A DNA stretch of 7,566 bases, taken from the NCBI GenBank assembly GCA_009926645.1, contig RFOO01000040.1:1-7566 (forward strand). Reading direction: 5' to 3'. The notes under the pieces were generated by a model that did no database searches, was not told the origin of the DNA, and saw only the letters and a list, made by a program, of their open reading frames with translations. Of this stretch, positions 1-6,337 are shown in pieces. The stretch comes from a bacterium (GTDB lineage: Bacteria > Verrucomicrobiota > Verrucomicrobiia > Opitutales > UBA953). Numbering within the stretch: the first letter of the stretch is position 1; the number at the start of each line of letters is the position of its first letter. The position numbers and the translations under genes are program-made.

Positions 1-1
1 T

Positions 2-1801
2 ACGGTTCGTCCTCCAATCGTTGTTCGTGATTTTGCCATCGCTCTCAATCTCAAGCCATTCCAAGTGATTGGCTCGCTGATGGAGTTAAATAAAGTGGTC
101 AGCGTTTCTTCGGTCATCGATGAAGCCGATGCACGTAAGGTTGCGGAGAAGCATGGTTATCATCTTGAAATTCGCCACCGCGGTGAAGGCGTTCAGCCTG
201 TTAAAAAGGAAGTTAAGAGTTCCGATGACGATCCAGCCTTGATGGTGACACGCCCACCGGTTGTCTGCGTCCTCGGCCACGTTGACCATGGTAAAACAAC
301 CTTACTCGATTACTTCCGCAAATCGAATGTCGTCTCTGGTGAAGCCGGTGGCATCACCCAACACATCGGTGCATACACCGTAAAATACCAAGGTGATAAG
401 CCTGAGTATAAGGGACGACTCGTTACCTTCCTCGACACTCCTGGTCACGCAGCTTTCGCCAAAATGCGTGAGCGTGGAGCGAGTGTCACTGACATCGCCG
501 TTCTCGTTGTCGCAGCAGACGACGGATTTATGCCTCAAACTGAAGAGGCTTTGAAATTTGCCCAAAAACACGCGAGTGCGATTGTTTGCGCCATCAATAA
601 GGTCGATGCCAAAGGCTCGAATATCGATCGCGTAAAACAACAGATGCAGCAACGTGGCATCACACCCGAAGACTGGGGTGGTGAAACCATTACAAACCCT
701 GTCTCCGCTTTAAAGGGAACAGGGATGAATGAGCTTTTAGAATCCATTTTACTCCAAGCAGAAATTCTAGACCTTAAGGCCAACCCCAAGTGCCCTGCTC
801 AAGGTGTTATTATTGAATCGCAGATGGAAACTGGGCGCGGCCCAACGGCGACTGTAATCGTTCAGAAGGGAACTTTAAAGCCTGGTGACTCCTTTGTATG
901 CGGAGAAACCTGGTGTAAGGTCCGTGCCTTAATGGACGAGAACGGCCAACGTCTTCCCCAGTCAACTCCTGGCACGCCCGCTCTTGTTTTAGGTTGGGAT
1001 GCCGTGCCTGCTCCAGGTAGCAAATTCCGTACTGTAAAGAACGACCGCGAAGCACGCGAAGCCGCCGAAGAAGCAGTTCAAGCTGCCCGTAAATTAGCCG
1101 AAGCGGCTGGAAATGTTCCCGCACCAACAGGTCGTCCAGGCATGTCCGACCTCGATCGCCTCATGGCGGCACTAGAAAAAGATAAAGAAAAGATTCTACG
1201 TGTATTGCTCAAAGCTGATGTCAATGGAACCCTCGAAGCACTCCAAGGCTGCTTGCAGGATATCAAGTCCAACAAAGTGAAATTGGAAATTGTCGGTGGC
1301 TCCGTCGGACCGATTACGCAAAGCGATGTGCAGATGGCCGAAGCAGCTAAATCGACAATCGTCGCTTTTGATACTAAACTCGAAAACGGAGTTCAGGCGC
1401 ACTTAAAACGCACAGGAGTTAAAGTAATCACCCACGATATCATTTACGAACTCATTAATTTAGTCAAAGAGGCCATGGCCGAGTTGCTCGACCCCGAAAT
1501 TCGTGAAAACAAATTGGGTGCAGCAGAAGTTCGCGCCGTCTTCCCTCTGGGCAAAGATCACAACGTTGCTGGCTGTATGGTAACCGAAGGCTTAGTGCGT
1601 CGTGGAGCCAAGGCACGCCTCATCCGTAAGGGTCAAGTCATTCACCAAGGCCCCGTCGAAACCCTTCGTCGATTCAAAGACGATGCCTCCGAAGTTAAGG
1701 CTGGTTTCGAATGTGGAATTAAACTGGGTGGCTATGACGATTATCAAGCGGGTGACACCATCGAAGCGGTTGAAATGCTTCAAGTGAGACCAGCCCTCTA
1801 A
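2..1801 (+). CDS. infB: Translation initiation factor IF-2, 3' part (5' end outside window)
   Basis: IF2 is the GTPase that places initiator fMet-tRNA on the 30S subunit and promotes 50S joining in the cytoplasm. The frame is open from base 2, giving 599 visible residues, so the GTG at 65 is an internal codon and not the start. Visible residues 1-75 match the small IF2 N-terminal domain that precedes the G domain. The G domain has G1 GHVDHGKT (92-99), G2 with GGITQHIGAY (116-125), G3 DTPGH (145-149), G4 NKVD (199-202) and G5 SALKG (235-239). Domain II (GRGPTATVIVQKGTLKPGD) follows, then an Ala/Glu-rich helical linker, domain III (LKADVNGTLEAL, VGPITQSDV) and the C-terminal fMet-tRNA-binding domain, ending in TAA at 1799-1801. 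All GTPase motifs are intact. The gene runs directly into rbfA, as in the common nusA-infB-rbfA operon. Only the N-terminal part is missing, cut by the window edge. Confidence 0.97.
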   Translation, partial: TVRPPIVVRDFAIALNLKPFQVIGSLMELNKVVSVSSVIDEADARKVAEKHGYHLEIRHRGEGVQPVKKEVKSSDDDPALMVTRPPVVCVLGHVDHGKTTLLDYFRKSNVVSGEAGGITQHIGAYTVKYQGDKPEYKGRLVTFLDTPGHAAFAKMRERGASVTDIAVLVVAADDGFMPQTEEALKFAQKHASAIVCAINKVDAKGSNIDRVKQQMQQRGITPEDWGGETITNPVSALKGTGMNELLESILLQAEILDLKANPKCPAQGVIIESQMETGRGPTATVIVQKGTLKPGDSFVCGETWCKVRALMDENGQRLPQSTPGTPALVLGWDAVPAPGSKFRTVKNDREAREAAEEAVQAARKLAEAAGNVPAPTGRPGMSDLDRLMAALEKDKEKILRVLLKADVNGTLEALQGCLQDIKSNKVKLEIVGGSVGPITQSDVQMAEAAKSTIVAFDTKLENGVQAHLKRTGVKVITHDIIYELINLVKEAMAELLDPEIRENKLGAAEVRAVFPLGKDHNVAGCMVTEGLVRRGAKARLIRKGQVIHQGPVETLRRFKDDASEVKAGFECGIKLGGYDDYQAGDTIEAVEMLQVRPAL

Positions 1802-1804
1802 TCC

Positions 1805-2173
1805 ATGTCGCAACGTCAGTTAAGGGTCGCTGAACTAGTCCAACGCGAAGTTTCTTTGATCCTTCGACAAAAATGGACGGCTGAAGCGGCTCTCATAACC
1901 ATTACACGAGCTTCAGTCTCTCCCGACTTGAGACAGGTTCGTGTCGGTTACGCCGTTTCCGGAGACGAAATCGCCAAAAAATCTGCCCGTATTTTTTTAA
2001 AAAGTATTCGTCGTGAGATGAAATCTCTCGTGGGAGGCATTCTTCAACTTAAGAGCACGCCCGACTTGATTTTCACCGAAGACGATGTGACGGGAGGAGT
2101 CGCTCGCGTTCAATCGATGCTCGATGAATTGGCTCGCCAAGAGCGCCCAGCTAAAGACTCCCCTGCGGATTAA
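1805..2173 (+). CDS. rbfA: 30S ribosome-binding factor A
   Basis: RbfA is a small KH-fold protein that binds the immature 30S subunit and helps in late 16S rRNA 5'-end processing and in cold adaptation. The 122-residue length is typical. The N-terminal helix (RQLRVAELVQREVSLIL), the central strand region (LITITRASVSPDLRQVRVGY) and the C-terminal family signature (LKSTPDLIFTEDD, then GGVARVQSMLDEL) are all visible. The ATG lies 3 bases after the infB stop and has no Shine-Dalgarno motif, so translation is probably coupled to infB by reinitiation. The stop TAA (2171-2173) overlaps the stop of the converging mcsB gene. No intrinsic terminator is visible between them, so transcripts probably run some distance antisense into mcsB. 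Confidence 0.95.
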   Translation: MSQRQLRVAELVQREVSLILRQKWTAEAALITITRASVSPDLRQVRVGYAVSGDEIAKKSARIFLKSIRREMKSLVGGILQLKSTPDLIFTEDDVTGGVARVQSMLDELARQERPAKDSPAD

Positions 2174-3243
2174 ATGGTCGGTGATACCACCTCGGGGAAA
2201 GTCGCTAAAGCCTCGCGCACAGTATTGGCTCGAATACTATCGCGCTTCTCGCTCTCACACTCTTTGCCTTGGCGAGCTTGAATATGCGCGGGCTGACCTT
2301 CAATCATGAGTCGATCAATCAGGTGTCGATTGACTTCAGGTAAACAACCCATGTCACAAGCCATACGCAGATGGGAAAGCATATTCATCGATTCGGCACT
2401 CGTCAGTAAATGAGCGTGCCGGAGAATACCCAAAGAACGGGCCAAACGATCCACGAAACGTGCACCCTCTTCTTGAGCTAACTTACGGCGGGCATTCCAT
2501 TCTTGCTCAACCAAAACTTTAATCCACCCACCCAGACGCTTGAGAATCACTTCTTCAGAAAGTCCCAAGGTTTGCTGATTTGAAATCTGGAAGATATTAC
2601 CCGCTGCCTCTGTGCCCTCTCCTAGCCAACCACGAACAGCTAAACCATCTTGGTTCAGAGCACGTGTCACCTTTTCCATATGCCGACTCAAACACAGACC
2701 AGGCAAATGGACCATCGCTGATGCCCGCAATCCAGTGCCGACATTGGTGGGACAAGCCGTCAAGTAGCCCAACTGTTCAGAAAAAGCGATTTTCAAACTC
2801 GCACTCAAAGCGTCATCTAACTGCTCGGCGATATTCCAAGTGCCACGTAAATGCCAACCAGCTTTAACGACTTGTATACGTAAATGGTCTTCCTCGTTAA
2901 TCATCACCGAACAGGTTTGATCACGACTGATGACCGCAGCGCCGCTCTTGCCTGAGGCTAATTCTTTAGAAACTAAATGTCGCTCCACGAGCACCGCCCG
3001 ATCCATATCAGACAGCTCATTCATTTTAAGGAAATGGCCTTTCTTAAAACGCGGGAGTTTCTCTAAAGCACCCCAACATTTTTGAGCGATTTCTTGTCGT
3101 TGTGCAGCTTTAGCCCAGCCAGGAAATGGATATCCCTCGAGGTTTCGCGCCAAGCGAATACGGGTGCTTAAGACGATGGCTTGTTGCGCGCCCAATAAGT
3201 GGGTTAACTCATTTTCCGCAGCGAGAATGTCTTGAACAGTCAT
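2170..3243 (-). CDS. mcsB: Protein-arginine kinase McsB (ATP:guanido phosphotransferase family)
   Basis: McsB phosphorylates arginine side chains. In Firmicutes this marks proteins for ClpCP degradation and inactivates the heat-shock repressor CtsR. The 357-residue length fits the family. Near the N-terminus is VLSTRIRLARNL (24-35), the nucleotide-binding arginine motif. The guanido-kinase catalytic features follow: NEEDHLRIQ (116-124) with the catalytic Glu, the CPTNVGTG cysteine motif (C164), and GEGTEAAGNIFQISN (208-222) with E212, then the LGLSEEVI element. The C-terminal RDxxRA phosphoarginine-binding motif, which separates McsB from creatine/arginine kinases, is present as RDSIRA (334-339). 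ATG at 3243 starts 6 bases after the mcsA stop; there is no clear Shine-Dalgarno site, consistent with coupling to mcsA. No ctsR or clpC gene adjoins. The catalytic machinery looks complete, so an active kinase is expected; its targets are unknown here. Confidence 0.94.
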   Translation of the reverse strand: MTVQDILAAENELTHLLGAQQAIVLSTRIRLARNLEGYPFPGWAKAAQRQEIAQKCWGALEKLPRFKKGHFLKMNELSDMDRAVLVERHLVSKELASGKSGAAVISRDQTCSVMINEEDHLRIQVVKAGWHLRGTWNIAEQLDDALSASLKIAFSEQLGYLTACPTNVGTGLRASAMVHLPGLCLSRHMEKVTRALNQDGLAVRGWLGEGTEAAGNIFQISNQQTLGLSEEVILKRLGGWIKVLVEQEWNARRKLAQEEGARFVDRLARSLGILRHAHLLTSAESMNMLSHLRMACDMGCLPEVNRHLIDRLMIEGQPAHIQARQGKECESEKRDSIRANTVREALATFPEVVSPTI

Positions 3244-3249
3244 GAAAGA

Positions 3250-3732
3250 TTATGATTCGGGAATTTGAGTAAGAAGTTGAGCAATCTCGTCACGCAAACG
3301 CGCAGCACTTTCGTAGTCTTCTTGCGCAATCGCGATTTCCATTTCCGTTTTTGCCTCATGTAGGCGATGACGCAATTGACCAACGGCAACAACGCCCACG
3401 GGGGCTCGTCCGACGTGCTGTAAGCGGTGTTGGACTTTGGCCAGCAACTCTTGCAAGGCTCCAAGAAAAACAGGCCAGCAATCTGGACAACCTAGCCGAC
3501 CCGTGCGACGGAATTCTAGGTCGTTAAATCGGCAGGAGGAACAAGTAATCGTGGGCTGCGTGGCAACAGTGGTCACCGCCTCGGCTAACTGAAAAACAGC
3601 GGCATCGGTAGCCCCTCCCTTACTGGCACAGGCCTCACAGTAGTGCACCTTATGCACCTTGCCTTGGACAATCTGCGTGAGATGTACCGTGGCAACGGCA
3701 TCGCAAAGCTGACACTGGAGCGATTTGGACAT
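3250..3732 (-). CDS. mcsA: McsA, zinc-finger activator of the arginine kinase (UVR-motif protein)
   Basis: McsA binds and activates McsB and, in Bacillus, takes part in the heat and metal-stress response. The 160 residues contain four CxxC pairs, C7/C10, C32/C35, C64/C67 and C82/C85, arranged as two tandem zinc-binding modules. A linker with HVGRAPVGV (106-114) resembles the conserved HxGKxP segment of the family. The C-terminal UVR-type helical hairpin lies at about 118-153 (LHEAKTEMEIAIAQEDYESA), with the usual YE.AA.LRDEI pattern. ATG at 3732 fits the family N-terminus, where the first Cys pair follows within 10 residues. No Shine-Dalgarno motif stands in front of it. The gene is first in a two-gene operon with mcsB and diverges from the ketosynthase gene across 96 bases. 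It is unlikely to be uvrB or uvrC, which are far longer. Confidence 0.92.
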   Translation of the reverse strand: MSKSLQCQLCDAVATVHLTQIVQGKVHKVHYCEACASKGGATDAAVFQLAEAVTTVATQPTITCSSCRFNDLEFRRTGRLGCPDCWPVFLGALQELLAKVQHRLQHVGRAPVGVVAVGQLRHRLHEAKTEMEIAIAQEDYESAARLRDEIAQLLTQIPES

Positions 3733-3815
3733 CGGAATATGAGAAAAAGAGAGAACCCCGACTTGGCAAGGGGAAGCGGGGGGAGGTTTGACTTAATGCC
3801 TCACAACGACTTGAT

Positions 3816-3821
3816 GGGAGG
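3816..3821 (+). promoter_or_regulatory. Shine-Dalgarno site of the ketosynthase gene
   Basis: GGGAGG lies 7 bases before ATG 3829. It is one of the few strong ribosome binding sites in the window and supports the 3829 start. A second GGGAGG at 3781-3786 stands 9 bases before the in-frame ATG at 3796, so a form 11 residues longer cannot be excluded. Homology to FabF proteins, which begin a few residues before the VVITG strand, favours 3829. Confidence 0.7.
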
Positions 3822-3828
3822 TCGCCCA

Positions 3829-5070
3829 ATGTCTTCCCAAAGCCGCATCGTGATTACAGGGGTTGGTTTAACTGCCCCCAATGGAAATTCGCTACAGGAA
3901 TTCCGTGCCAATCTGCTAGCTGGTAAAGCCCGCATTGCCGAAATCGACGTGCGCCACATGGGTAAGCAACCAGCAGGGGTTTGTGATTTTGATGCGACAA
4001 AGTGGCAAAAGCGTAAGGAAATTCGCAATGGCACCCGAGTGGGATCCATTTCAATTTACTGCGCTCGTGAAGCTTTAATCGATTCAGGTATTGCCTGGGA
4101 ACAAATCGATAAATCACGCGTTGGTGTTTATCTTGGCATCACTGAACATGGTAATGTGGAAACTGAAAACGAGATTCATAATATCTCACAGTTTGGCAAT
4201 GACACCAAGTATTGGACTCACCACCACAACCCACGCACGGTAGCAAACAATCCGGCTGGGGAAGTGACGATGAATCTAGGAATTACCGGGCCTCATTATA
4301 CCATTGGAGCCGCTTGTGCAGCGGGCAATGCTGGGCTCATCCAAGCCGCCCAGATGTTGCAACTCGGAGAAGTCGACCTCGCTTTCGCTGGCGGAGTTTC
4401 CGAATCAATTCACACCTTTGGCATTTTCGCTGGATTCAAAAATCAAGGCGCCCTGGGTAGCCACCCCGACCCAACCAAAGCCTCGCGCCCTTTTGACAAA
4501 AATCGCAACGGCATCGTCATCTCCGAAGGCGGAGCAATCTATACTCTAGAACGCCTAGAAGATGCTCTCCGTCGAGGAGCCAAAATTTTAGGTGAAATTG
4601 CAGGCTGGTGTATCAATTCCGACGCCACCGATGCCGTCCTCCCTAATCCACAAAGACAGGCCGAGTGCGTTCGCTTCGCCCTACAACGATCTGGGCTCAA
4701 ACCCCAAGACATCACGATTGTCTCCACCCATGCCACTGCTACCGCTTTAGGCGATATACAGGAATGTGTCGCCCTCAGGGAGGTATTCCAAAACTGCCCC
4801 AACACTTATATTAATAATACCAAAAGTTATATCGGACATTGTATGGGTGCAGCAGGAGCCTTGGAATTAGCGGGGAATTTACCCTCTTTTGCGGACGGCT
4901 GGGTCCATCCCACGATTAATATCGAGGAAATTGACCCCGAATGCGCCCTCCCCGGCCTAGTCGTGAATAAACCCCACCAAGCCAATGAAGTTAACGCCAT
5001 TTTGAATAATTCCTTCGGTATGTTGGGCATCAACTCAGCCCTCATTGTTAAGAAATATGGGGTTGCCTGA
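3829..5070 (+). CDS. Atypical FabF-type beta-ketoacyl-ACP synthase
   Basis: This is a thiolase-fold condensing enzyme that extends acyl chains on acyl carrier protein. From ATG 3829 it has 413 residues, the FabF length, and begins MSSQSRIVITGVGLTAPNG, the standard family start. The catalytic set is complete: nucleophile C163 in AACAAG, H301 in STHATAT, K332 in NTKSYIGH and H337. Two normally strong motifs deviate. The first-His motif is HATAT instead of HGTGT/HGTST. The C-terminal glycine loop is NSFGMLGIN (394-402) instead of NSFGFGGTN, so the gating Phe aligned with FabF Phe400 is Met398 and the next Gly is Leu. This points to a paralogue with a specialised substrate rather than the housekeeping FabF. 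The frame is open further upstream, but that part overlaps mcsA antisense. Start 3829 has GGGAGG 7 bases before it; ATG 3796, also in frame, is a possible alternative. An ACP gene follows 33 bases downstream. Confidence 0.9.
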   Translation: MSSQSRIVITGVGLTAPNGNSLQEFRANLLAGKARIAEIDVRHMGKQPAGVCDFDATKWQKRKEIRNGTRVGSISIYCAREALIDSGIAWEQIDKSRVGVYLGITEHGNVETENEIHNISQFGNDTKYWTHHHNPRTVANNPAGEVTMNLGITGPHYTIGAACAAGNAGLIQAAQMLQLGEVDLAFAGGVSESIHTFGIFAGFKNQGALGSHPDPTKASRPFDKNRNGIVISEGGAIYTLERLEDALRRGAKILGEIAGWCINSDATDAVLPNPQRQAECVRFALQRSGLKPQDITIVSTHATATALGDIQECVALREVFQNCPNTYINNTKSYIGHCMGAAGALELAGNLPSFADGWVHPTINIEEIDPECALPGLVVNKPHQANEVNAILNNSFGMLGINSALIVKKYGVA

Positions 5071-5103
5071 ACGGGCGTTGTTGGTTGAAACAAACCTACC
5101 GTT

Positions 5104-5358
5104 ATGACCAAGGAAGACATTAAACAAATCGTTCTCGATATCATCGCAGACATCGCCCCCGATGAGGATTTGTCGGCCGTTAAAGCCGAAGTGCGACTGC
5201 GCGATCAACTCTCGCTCGATTCCATGGACTTCCTTGATATCGTTATGGAGTTACGCAAAAAGCACGGTATCGAGGTTCCCGAAGCAGACTATGTGCAACT
5301 TGCTTCTCTCGACTCCTGCGCCGATTACCTTTTGCCTAAGTTCTTAGCTAAAAAGTAA
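5104..5358 (+). CDS. Acyl carrier protein paired with the ketosynthase
   Basis: This is an 84-residue acidic protein of carrier-protein size. Helix I is MTKEDIKQIVLDIIADIAPD. The phosphopantetheine attachment site is S40 in LSLDSMDFLDIVMEL (36-50), equivalent to the DSL/DSMD motif, followed by the helix II/III pattern IEVPEADYVQLASLDSCADYL. After modification with 4'-phosphopantetheine it would hold the growing acyl chain as a thioester, most likely for the ketosynthase encoded 33 bases upstream. The ATG at 5104 has no Shine-Dalgarno motif; a weak hairpin (5071-5102) sits just before it. It is probably not the main fatty-acid AcpP, since none of the usual neighbours (fabD, fabG, rpmF-plsX) is present, but that is inference from context. 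A strong terminator follows 19 bases after the stop. Confidence 0.92.
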   Translation: MTKEDIKQIVLDIIADIAPDEDLSAVKAEVRLRDQLSLDSMDFLDIVMELRKKHGIEVPEADYVQLASLDSCADYLLPKFLAKK

Positions 5359-5377
5359 TCCGTCATCGGCACTCTTT

Positions 5378-5405
5378 AAAAGGCCACGATCTCGTGGCCT
5401 TTTTT
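5378..5405 (+). terminator. Rho-independent terminator of the ketosynthase-ACP operon
   Basis: A near-perfect palindrome pairs AAAAGGCCACGA (5378-5389) with TCGTGGCCTTTT (5392-5403), followed by a run of six T from 5400 to 5405. The centre contains GATC. Because an A-run precedes the stem, the element should also work on the - strand, as a backup stop for transcripts leaving the tRNA gene. Confidence 0.9.
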
Positions 5406-5416
5406 GTTCAATAAAA

Positions 5417-5448
5417 TACCCCCATCTCCGAGAGGAAAACAGGGGGTA
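5417..5448 (-). terminator. Probable terminator of the tRNA-Ala transcript
   Basis: On the - strand, TACCCCC (5448-5442) pairs with GGGGGTA (5423-5417) around an 18-base loop, and TTTTATT follows the stem. It lies 3 bases past the encoded CCA end of the tRNA. The loop is longer than ideal, so this is a fair but not strong intrinsic terminator. Confidence 0.6.
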
Positions 5449-5451
5449 AAA

Positions 5452-5527
<76 letters not shown>

Positions 5528-5540
5528 ATAAAGTGGGATA

Positions 5541-6287
5541 ATGAACAAAGAACTAGCCTGTGCTACGGTCAACGCTTTTTTCCCAACCCTCGAGTCTCTG
5601 GTTGCCAATCAGGTCGCATGCCTTTGCTTTCTTTGCGTGGCCGATTCAACTGAAAGCCCTGAAGACACGCCTATTAGCCGACCCGCTCATAGTGGGGGCA
5701 TTCGTATCGCCAAAGAATTTATTGAATCTCTCCCCATCGCTCACTGGGAAGGCCCTATTGAGTTAATTGAATCTGAGAAAGAGGCCGAGCGCGCCATTCA
5801 CCACCTTCACAAGGAACGTGTTCTAGGGTTTGATACAGAGACTCGTCCATCGCACACGCGTGGCGTATCTTACCTACCCTCAGTCTTACAATTAGCGGGT
5901 GAAGATCGCATTTTTGTTTTTCGTTTAGATGTCTGTGGAGGCGTACCCCTAACCTTTCCCCTGCTCTGCCACCCCAAGAAAGCAAAAGTGGGAGTCGCGG
6001 TACGGGACGATGTGCGCCATCTCCAAGAACGTGCCCCTTTTGATGCTCCCAGTTTTATTGATATTTCAGACTTCACCAAGAAGGCTGGAATTGAAAACAC
6101 AGGCTTACGCGCCCTCGTGGCCCATTACTTAGGACTACAAATGAAGAAGTCTAAAAAAATTCAGACTTCCCGCTGGGAACGCGAACTTTCCAAGGAACAA
6201 ATCAAGTACGCCGCCAACGATGCCTGGTTCAGCCGCGAACTCTATTTGAAATTAGAAAAAGACGGTATTATTCCTTCTTTTGAATAA
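5541..6287 (+). CDS. DEDDy-type 3'-5' exonuclease domain protein (RNase D/WRN-like)
   Basis: This is a single-domain member of the DnaQ-like DEDDy exonuclease superfamily, expected to remove nucleotides from the 3' end of RNA or DNA with two metal ions. Of 248 residues, about 70-242 form the domain. ExoI has the metal ligands D98 and E100 in LGFDTETRP, ExoII has D156/D157 in KVGVAVRDDVRHL, and ExoIII has Y223 and D227 in YAANDAW, the YxxxD pattern. QTSRWERELSKEQIKYAA resembles the helix before ExoIII in RNase D and WRN domains. No HRDC domain follows, so it is not full-length RNase D. Residues 1-50 are Cys-rich and atypical, and overlap the probable tRNA promoter. The ATG at 5541 is the only in-frame ATG near the 5' end; GTG 5637 would give a 216-residue form that fits the family better. 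Substrate is unknown. Confidence 0.85.
   Translation: MNKELACATVNAFFPTLESLVANQVACLCFLCVADSTESPEDTPISRPAHSGGIRIAKEFIESLPIAHWEGPIELIESEKEAERAIHHLHKERVLGFDTETRPSHTRGVSYLPSVLQLAGEDRIFVFRLDVCGGVPLTFPLLCHPKKAKVGVAVRDDVRHLQERAPFDAPSFIDISDFTKKAGIENTGLRALVAHYLGLQMKKSKKIQTSRWERELSKEQIKYAANDAWFSRELYLKLEKDGIIPSFE
5544..5572 (-). promoter_or_regulatory. Candidate promoter of tRNA-Ala
   Basis: On the - strand TTGACC (5572-5567, five of six matches to the sigma-70 -35 box) is followed after 17 bases by TTTGTT (5549-5544), a poor -10 box with three matches. Transcription would begin about 10 bases before the mature tRNA. The spacing and position are right, but the weak -10 keeps this tentative. The site lies inside the longest reading frame of the divergent exonuclease gene. 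Confidence 0.35.
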
Positions 6288-6317
6288 AACAGGCGAAGCC
6301 ATCGCTTCGCCTGTTTT
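6286..6317 (+). terminator. Bidirectional rho-independent terminator between convergent genes
   Basis: A perfect 14-bp stem, AAAACAGGCGAAGC (6286-6299) with GCTTCGCCTGTTTT (6304-6317), closes a CATC loop. The stem begins inside the TAA stop codon of the exonuclease gene. It ends 20 bases before the stop of the converging lipoprotein gene. With A and T runs on the two flanks it should stop transcription from both sides. Confidence 0.92.
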
Positions 6318-6337
6318 GATCCGATGAGATGAGGCAA

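Noticed and set aside
65..67. GTG as start of infB
   Set aside because: The frame stays open to the window edge, and the upstream codons read as the conserved IF2 N-terminal domain (PPIVVRDFAIALNLKPFQ).
810..1402. Antisense frames within infB
   Set aside because: They are Arg/Leu-rich shadows of infB codons with no recognisable domain and no independent initiation signal.
3643..3828. Upstream extension of the ketosynthase frame, 62 extra codons
   Set aside because: Most of it is antisense to mcsA, has no similarity to condensing enzymes, and the family N-terminus fits ATG 3829 with a good ribosome binding site.
4212..4549. Overlapping + strand frames of 81-82 codons inside the ketosynthase gene
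   Set aside because: They are shifted frames of a well-supported gene, with low-complexity Ser/Arg-rich translations and no ribosome binding sites.
5618..5653. Small + strand frame MPLLSLRGRFN preceded by AGG, as a leader peptide or the original exonuclease start
   Set aside because: Only 11 codons, out of frame with the exonuclease, no regulatory residue pattern, and no independent support.
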